64,000 bases of DNA from Butyrivibrio sp. INlla21 (GTDB taxonomy: Bacteria > Bacillota > Clostridia > Lachnospirales > Lachnospiraceae): assembly GCF_900116875.1 (NCBI RefSeq), contig NZ_FPCC01000012.1, forward strand, positions 1 to 64,000, given 5' to 3'. The translations under genes were made by a program, and so were the position numbers. Shown piece after piece: positions 61,423-64,000 of this stretch; the first letter of the stretch is position 1, and each line of letters begins with the position of its first letter. The notes under the pieces were generated by a model. That model did not search any database, had not been told where the DNA came from, and worked only from the letters and a program-made list of their open reading frames with translations.

Positions 61423-61955
61423 TTACCCTCTTTGTTCCACTTAAGTACGGTCTTATACCCAAGCTTGGAATACCAGGGTGCAACTCCCGTGTAGTGAACA
61501 TAGCTTATATCATAGCCAAGCTCCTTAAGTATCACGGTTGCTTTATCGATCATCTTAAGACCGATTCCCTTTTTCCTGAATTCCGGGATCGTTCCGACAC
61601 AGCCGGGACCTCCAACCTTGTAGGTAATACCGTCTTCCTCATACATTCCCATATCTTCGATCATACAAAAGCTGACAACTCTGCCCCCGCAGAAACCACA
61701 GTAAATCCTGTCAGTGGGCTTGTATATGTCAGCCCAAGATTCATCAACCTCTCTTACTGCTTTTAAGAAGGTTTCAAAATCTCCTTTATAATAATCATAT
61801 ACTATATTTTCGGGGATGTATAATTCTTTGTTTTCCTCATAGGAATCCAGCATAAGTGTCATCTCTTCATAGGTTTTGTCAGATGATATATTTGCCAGAT
61901 TTTCGGTCGATAGGAAATCCTTGTATAAGGTATCAAACAGTTTTTTATTGTTCAT
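61401..61955 (-). CDS. GNAT-family N-acetyltransferase
   Basis: About 184 aa from the ATG at 61955; a longer frame to 62003 overlaps the mutase gene and is unlikely. Acetyl-CoA binding motif A reads GTIPEFRKKGIGLKMIDKAT (about 120-139; the R/Q-x-x-G-x-G/A type), followed by YVHYTGVAPWYSKLGYK of motif B. The substrate cannot be told. It overlaps the upstream phosphoglucomutase by 11 nt and the downstream kinase by 22 nt, an unusually tight packing inside a sugar-sensing operon. Confidence 0.88.
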   Translation of the reverse strand: MNNKKLFDTLYKDFLSTENLANISSDKTYEEMTLMLDSYEENKELYIPENIVYDYYKGDFETFLKAVREVDESWADIYKPTDRIYCGFCGGRVVSFCMIEDMGMYEEDGITYKVGGPGCVGTIPEFRKKGIGLKMIDKATVILKELGYDISYVHYTGVAPWYSKLGYKTVLKWNKEGKWESVRG

Positions 61956-63372
61956 GTTTAAGTTCCAAAAACTCCTCATATAATTTGCAAAGCTTCTTGG
62001 CATCTTCGGTATTCGGCATCTCGGAATAGATCCTTAAAAGCGGCTCCGTACCTGAAAATCTCGCTATTATCCAACCTCCGTTTTTAAAGTAAACCTTGCT
62101 GCCGTCAAGATAGCTTACCTTATCCACATCAAAGGAAAATTCAGGAAGTTCTTTTTTGATAAGGAGTCTGTCCATGATCTCTTCCTTTTTCTCCTGAGTG
62201 AAGTGGTAGTCATTCTCTTCCATTGCGATCTTTCCATATTTTTCCTCAAGGTCCTCTATGATCTCTGACATCTTCTTACCGGTAACTGCGATCATTTCAA
62301 CAAGAAGCATTGCGGCATACACTCCGTCTTTTCCCTTGATATGTCCGCGTACTGTAAGGCCTCCCGATGACTCTCCGCCGATAACGGCATCCGTCTCATT
62401 CATTTTGGCCGAGATATGCTTAAATCCAACGGGAACCTCGTAGCACTTTTCGCCGTATTCTTCAGCCATTCTGTCAAGGATGTGCGTTGTGCAGACATTT
62501 CTTACAACAGGACCCTTCCAGCCTTTGAACTCTTCGAGATAATAATACAAAAGAGCCATTATCTCATTGGGGTGAAGGAATCTGCCCTTATCGTCGATGA
62601 CACCGATCCTGTCGGCGTCTCCGTCGGTTGCGATTCCTATATCGTAGTGTCCGTCCACAACAACGTTCTGAAGCTGATGAAGCGTAGCTGCGGTAGGAGC
62701 GGGAAGCTTACCTCCAAAAAGAGTATCATGTCTGTCGTGAATGGTCTCAACTTCGCATCTTGCTGTCTGAAGAGTTATTCGAAGAGACGTCTCACTTACG
62801 CCGTACATAGGATCAAGAACTACTCGAAGGCTCTTTTCCTTGATGGCATCCATATCTATTCTTGATATTATGCTGTCGATGTATTCGTTAAGAGGATAGA
62901 TCTCGTTAATAAGTCCCGCCTCTTTGGCTTCATCATATTCCATATATTCGACGGGATCACCTGTCTCGACTTTCTTGATGTACTCCTCTATCTGTGCTGT
63001 CTGGATCTCATCAGCATCCCTTCCGCCTGCGGTAAATACTTTTATACCGTTATAAAGAGCGGGGTTGTGGCTCGCGGTTACCATCATTCCGTAAGAAAGT
63101 TCATGCTTCATAACATAGAACATAACTACGGGTGTGGGAACAGACTTGTTTATGAGATAAGCCTTTATCCCTTCCTTTGCAAAAACTCTTGCTGACCACT
63201 GCATTGCTTCTTTTGAAAGAAATCTCCTGTCATATCCTATTACTATTCCTTTTGATGCAACGCCTTCGTCTTTCATCTTGGTTGCAAGGGCTTTAGCAAG
63301 AAGCTCTATATTACTTCTTATGAACTCATCACCTATGATGGCTCGCCATCCGCCTGTACCGAATTTGATCAT
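61945..63372 (-). CDS. Phosphoglucomutase/phosphomannomutase family protein
   Basis: 475 aa alpha-D-phosphohexomutase. Active-site serine loop MMVTASHNPALYNGIKV (about 95-111), metal loop ATDGDADRIGVID (about 239-251), sugar-binding GGESSGG (about 324-330) and phosphate-binding RFSGTEPLLRIY near the C-terminus. It interconverts glucose-1-P from phosphorylases (GH94 next door, GlgP at 33364) with glucose-6-P. Follows the GH94 gene by 19 nt. Confidence 0.94.
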   Translation of the reverse strand: MIKFGTGGWRAIIGDEFIRSNIELLAKALATKMKDEGVASKGIVIGYDRRFLSKEAMQWSARVFAKEGIKAYLINKSVPTPVVMFYVMKHELSYGMMVTASHNPALYNGIKVFTAGGRDADEIQTAQIEEYIKKVETGDPVEYMEYDEAKEAGLINEIYPLNEYIDSIISRIDMDAIKEKSLRVVLDPMYGVSETSLRITLQTARCEVETIHDRHDTLFGGKLPAPTAATLHQLQNVVVDGHYDIGIATDGDADRIGVIDDKGRFLHPNEIMALLYYYLEEFKGWKGPVVRNVCTTHILDRMAEEYGEKCYEVPVGFKHISAKMNETDAVIGGESSGGLTVRGHIKGKDGVYAAMLLVEMIAVTGKKMSEIIEDLEEKYGKIAMEENDYHFTQEKKEEIMDRLLIKKELPEFSFDVDKVSYLDGSKVYFKNGGWIIARFSGTEPLLRIYSEMPNTEDAKKLCKLYEEFLELKHEQ

Positions 63373-63391
63373 TTTATCATCCTCCTCATAA

Positions 63392-64000
63392 TTAACCCAT
63401 TACAACTTTGACGTTGTGGTCGGTGCCCGCCTCGCAAGCAGGTATCTTATCCACTTCTTCGCCGTCAAATATGATCTTTTTAACTCCCTTTTGAACATGG
63501 TCGGGATTTGTTATCTCTATCGAATATTTTGCTCCGCGCCAGATCCTTTCAACCTTAAAGCCTGCCCAGATATCGGGTATGCAAGGATCAATCACAAGCT
63601 CATCGTACGATGGTCTGATTCCCAGAATATATCTTGTTGCCGAGAAATATGACCATCCGCCGGAGCCCGTCATAAACGGATGTCTCGCTCTTCCGAACTG
63701 TTTATGTGAAGGTCCCATGATGAACTGGCAATATGAATAAGGCTCGGCCTCTCTTGTCTCTATCTTGTCGTTCTGATAATAAGGACAGAGCGCATCATAG
63801 AATTTCATTGCGGTGTTTCCGTTTCCGAGAACGCACTCGGCTGCCCATGCCCAAGGATTGGGATGAGAAAATACCGATGAGTTTTCTTTAAGTCCCGGGA
63901 ACACCTTGGTGATAAATCCGATTGAAGGATCTATCTTGGTATACGGAGGTGTGTTGAGCAGGATTCCCCACTCGGTAAAAAGATATTTATCAACAGCTTC
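63392..64000 (-). CDS. GH94-family beta-glucan oligosaccharide phosphorylase (partial, C-terminal part)
   Basis: 202 codons of the 3' end; the start lies beyond the window. The sequence GGWSYFSATRYILGIRPSYD (followed by ELVIDPCIPDIW) and RIWRGAKYSIEI is the C-terminal signature of cellobiose/cellodextrin and related GH94 phosphorylases. Phosphorolysis gives glucose-1-phosphate for the mutase directly downstream. Cellobiose versus laminaribiose or chitobiose specificity is not readable from this part. A shorter frame from GTG 63904 is an internal codon, not a start. Confidence 0.88.
   Translation of the reverse strand, partial: EAVDKYLFTEWGILLNTPPYTKIDPSIGFITKVFPGLKENSSVFSHPNPWAWAAECVLGNGNTAMKFYDALCPYYQNDKIETREAEPYSYCQFIMGPSHKQFGRARHPFMTGSGGWSYFSATRYILGIRPSYDELVIDPCIPDIWAGFKVERIWRGAKYSIEITNPDHVQKGVKKIIFDGEEVDKIPACEAGTDHNVKVVMG

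Overview
The window looks like chromosome from a strictly fermentative, carbohydrate-degrading Firmicute, most likely a Lachnospiraceae/Butyrivibrio-type rumen or gut Clostridium relative. This is inferred from moderate-to-low GC, strong AGGAGG-type ribosome binding sites, lipobox lipoproteins, CUT1 sugar ABC transporters paired with YesM/YesN-type sensors, GH94/GH5/GH13/CE2 enzymes, PPi-type PFK, and IMP synthesis split between a PurO-type cyclohydrolase and a free-standing AICAR formyltransferase. The species assignment is inference only.

Layout: 1-363 is the truncated end of an IS200/IS605 element (tnpA). 454-2626 is a ZTP-riboswitch-controlled purine operon (PurO-type cyclohydrolase, then AICAR transformylase). 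2658-14329 is a pentitol / L-xylulose locus. Its leftward operon holds a dehydrogenase, an SBP, two permeases, two different ABC ATPases, a 37-residue membrane peptide and an IMPase-like phosphatase. The divergent rightward operon holds ulaE, an L-xylulokinase and a ROK regulator. 14393-18392 is a lipoprotein plus a siderophore-type ABC transporter. 18604-22342 holds GH5, GH13 and CE2-type enzymes, the first two without signal peptides. 22394-31262 holds an MMPL transporter with a heptad-repeat lipoprotein and an FtsX/MacB-type exporter with a divergent TetR. 31305-36795 is nagB-nagA, glgP and a LacI regulator with palindromic operators. 36821-39964 holds two drug-export type transporters.

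42151-46618 is the most unusual part: a leftward operon encoding a stand-alone, catalytically degenerate LanM-type dehydratase domain, a 3-TM protein, a 27-residue two-cysteine peptide with a very strong RBS, a LytTR response regulator and a GHKL histidine kinase. Upstream lie 20-bp-period direct repeats of the LytTR type and a LacI-type operator inside the promoter spacer. I read it as a candidate peptide-signalling or RiPP system. Next to it, 40165-42057 encodes an Ala/Glu/Pro-rich protein with repeated D-x-D-A-M-L-A-A-M motifs.

46733-53955 holds an Rpn-type nuclease, a PFK, a CAP-domain protein, a damaged AbiE toxin-antitoxin locus fused at its 3' end to a truncated O-antigen-ligase-like gene, and glmS. 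54065-55276 has an SH3b-SGNH secreted protein and a tRNA-Thr(GGT). 55400-64000 is a leftward oligosaccharide module: GH94 phosphorylase (partial), phosphoglucomutase, GNAT, YesM/YesN two-component system and a CUT1 transporter without its own ATPase. It fits uptake and phosphorolysis of beta-glucan oligosaccharides feeding glucose-1-phosphate to the mutase.
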